This document shows positions 4,643-5,616 of a stretch of DNA of 5,616 nt, one piece after another. The position numbers and the translations under genes are program-made. Positions within the stretch are counted from its first letter, which is position 1. Every line of letters starts with the position of its first letter. The notes below the pieces were generated by a model. That model did no database searches, was not told the origin of the DNA, and saw only the letters and a program-made list of their open reading frames with translations. Source of the stretch: Planctomycetaceae bacterium (GTDB taxonomy: Bacteria > Planctomycetota > Planctomycetia > Planctomycetales > Planctomycetaceae); the NCBI GenBank assembly GCA_020426065.1, contig JAGQQT010000291.1:1-5616 (forward strand), in the 5' to 3' direction.

Positions 4643-5616
4643 GTGAGTAACGCGAACACAATTCGATGCTCCCATTGCGGAGTGGAACTGGCTCGTCCGG
4701 CAAAACTCGAAGCGAACATGAAACTCGTGTGTGGTTCCTGCGGGCATGGGATGGTTGTCAAATCACCTCGCAAGTCGACTGTGGTGGCGCCGGTCGCTCC
4801 AGTGGCTCCGGTCGTAACTGAACCCCCTCCCCGCTCCGGCTGGTCTGGTTCAACCGTTGCCGGATTGACCGTACTTCTGCTGGTTGTCGGTGTTGGGGCC
4901 GGATATGGGATTTCACAATTCAGTAACGGACAGCAGCAAGGGCCGGGGCCCGTTACCAAAACATCCGGTGCAGAACAATCTGCACCTGCGGTTCCGGTGA
5001 CTCAAAAACCTGCAACCGAGACCAAAGAGGAGTCTCGTTCCGCCGCTCCTGCCGTGACATCAACTGAGGATGCGGTCAACAAGCTGGCGGGAATTCCCTC
5101 TCCCACAACACCCGAGGCAAATCCTGCTGAGGGACAACGGCGGTTCATCTCAGCCACAGGACGTGTTCTGGCGATCGGAGCAATGAAGTCATTTGATGGA
5201 ACACATTTGACAGTAAAGACAGCGGATGGGACTGAAGTCCGCATGACGATTGATAATTTAAGCCCGGAAGATCAGAAGTTCGTACTTGATCAGCCTCCTG
5301 GTTCACAACGAAATGACCTCCCTGCCCTGGCACAGACCGGAGCATCGCTTCCCGGGATGGCTTCCAGTGCTGGGCCTGGACCTGTTGTCGCCGATTCCGG
5401 ACCGCCTGCGGGTAATCCGGCTCCTGATGATCCCCGACCGCTGTTCGGCAAACAGAATCCACGAATTCCTCTCAATGCCCCTCCCGGATTTCCCCTTGTT
5501 CGTGACTGGGTCGATTCGAATGGAAGAGTGATGATTCGGGGAGAGTTTGGTGGAGTCAAACCTGGTGGACGGGTTGTGATTAAACTGCTGCAACGTGAGT
5601 GGGCACCAAGCTCTGA
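4643..5616 (+). CDS. Zinc-ribbon, single-pass membrane protein with SHD1-like repeats (3' end outside window)
   Basis: The frame starts at GTG 4643 behind an AGGAG and is still open at the window end, giving 324 residues. Residues 8-34 form a small zinc ribbon with two CxxC pairs (Cys9/Cys12 and Cys30/Cys33). A Pro/Val/Ala linker (47-64) leads to one hydrophobic helix (about 70-90, STVAGLTVLLLVVGVGAGYG). The rest is Pro/Ser/Thr/Gly-rich spacer carrying a compact domain at about 167-216 (RFISATGRVL... to LSPEDQKFVL). This matches the pattern of the SLA1 homology domain 1 (SHD1) widespread in planctomycetes: R-x-W/F-x-D/S-x-x-G, a basic/hydrophobic beta pattern, and L-S-x-E-D-Q-K-F/Y-V. A second copy begins at about 286 (VRDWVDSNGRVMIRGEF) and is cut by the window end. 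With the ribbon N-terminal to the helix, the ribbon is probably cytoplasmic and the repeats outside the cytoplasm; this topology is inferred. Its biochemical role is unknown. It is divergent from the Clp/RF2 gene. Confidence 0.85.
   Translation, partial: MSNANTIRCSHCGVELARPAKLEANMKLVCGSCGHGMVVKSPRKSTVVAPVAPVAPVVTEPPPRSGWSGSTVAGLTVLLLVVGVGAGYGISQFSNGQQQGPGPVTKTSGAEQSAPAVPVTQKPATETKEESRSAAPAVTSTEDAVNKLAGIPSPTTPEANPAEGQRRFISATGRVLAIGAMKSFDGTHLTVKTADGTEVRMTIDNLSPEDQKFVLDQPPGSQRNDLPALAQTGASLPGMASSAGPGPVVADSGPPAGNPAPDDPRPLFGKQNPRIPLNAPPGFPLVRDWVDSNGRVMIRGEFGGVKPGGRVVIKLLQREWAPSS

Noticed and set aside
4638..4646. ATG-AAG-TGA minimal frame overlapping the GTG start of the SHD1 gene
   Set aside because: It is only two codons and sits too close to the AGGAG; it is most likely a coincidence rather than a regulatory mini-ORF.
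4624..5593. Several minus-strand open frames (80-111 codons) opposite the zinc-ribbon/SHD1 gene
   Set aside because: They mirror the Pro/Gly/Thr-rich composition of the sense gene. The plus frame has a ribosome binding site, two CxxC pairs, a membrane helix and SHD1-like domains, so it is the real gene.

Overview
The window looks like chromosomal DNA from a member of the Planctomycetota. This is inferred from three things: a zinc-ribbon/membrane-anchored protein with SHD1-like repeats (a domain frequent in planctomycetes), large proteins with unusual fusions, and weak or absent Shine-Dalgarno sequences in front of two of the three gene starts. No rRNA or marker gene is present to confirm this, and I do not name a genus.

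Layout, left to right. Positions 1-351 are the 3' end of a plus-strand gene whose visible part is almost entirely proline/alanine-rich low-complexity sequence with a short acidic C-terminus. Next is accA (about 420-1400, plus), the acetyl-CoA carboxylase carboxyltransferase alpha subunit, a housekeeping gene of fatty-acid synthesis. It faces a large minus-strand gene (1580-4348) across a 179-bp convergent gap in which I see no clear terminator. From a 294-bp intergenic region (4349-4642), that large gene and a plus-strand gene (4643 to beyond the window end) diverge. The plus-strand gene encodes an N-terminal zinc ribbon, a single membrane helix and SHD1-like repeats.

The notable object is the 922-residue minus-strand protein. 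Its first ~580 residues are a two-ring ClpA/ClpB/ClpC-type AAA+ unfoldase without the usual N-domain and without the ClpB middle domain. Its last ~325 residues align along their whole length with class I peptide chain release factor 2, from the N-terminal helices through the PCRF region and the catalytic-domain fold to the C-terminal helix. The release factor's functional tripeptides are gone: GGQ reads SGR, and the stop-codon-reading SPF loop is not conserved. The AAA+ part also shows a division of labour. Ring 1 keeps its pore-loop tyrosine but has a destroyed Walker B (PA instead of DE). Ring 2 has every ATPase motif but has lost the aromatic GYVG pore loop. Ring 2 also has an FGF tripeptide where ClpC/ClpA carry their ClpP-docking loop. 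The simplest reading is an unfoldase with a ribosome- or RNA-targeting adaptor derived from a release factor, possibly a ribosome-associated quality-control machine. That function is inference.

The intergenic region upstream of this gene holds a plausible minus-strand promoter, a palindrome over its -10 element, and a perfect 10-bp-arm inverted repeat in the predicted 5' leader. This suggests specific regulation of the fusion gene.
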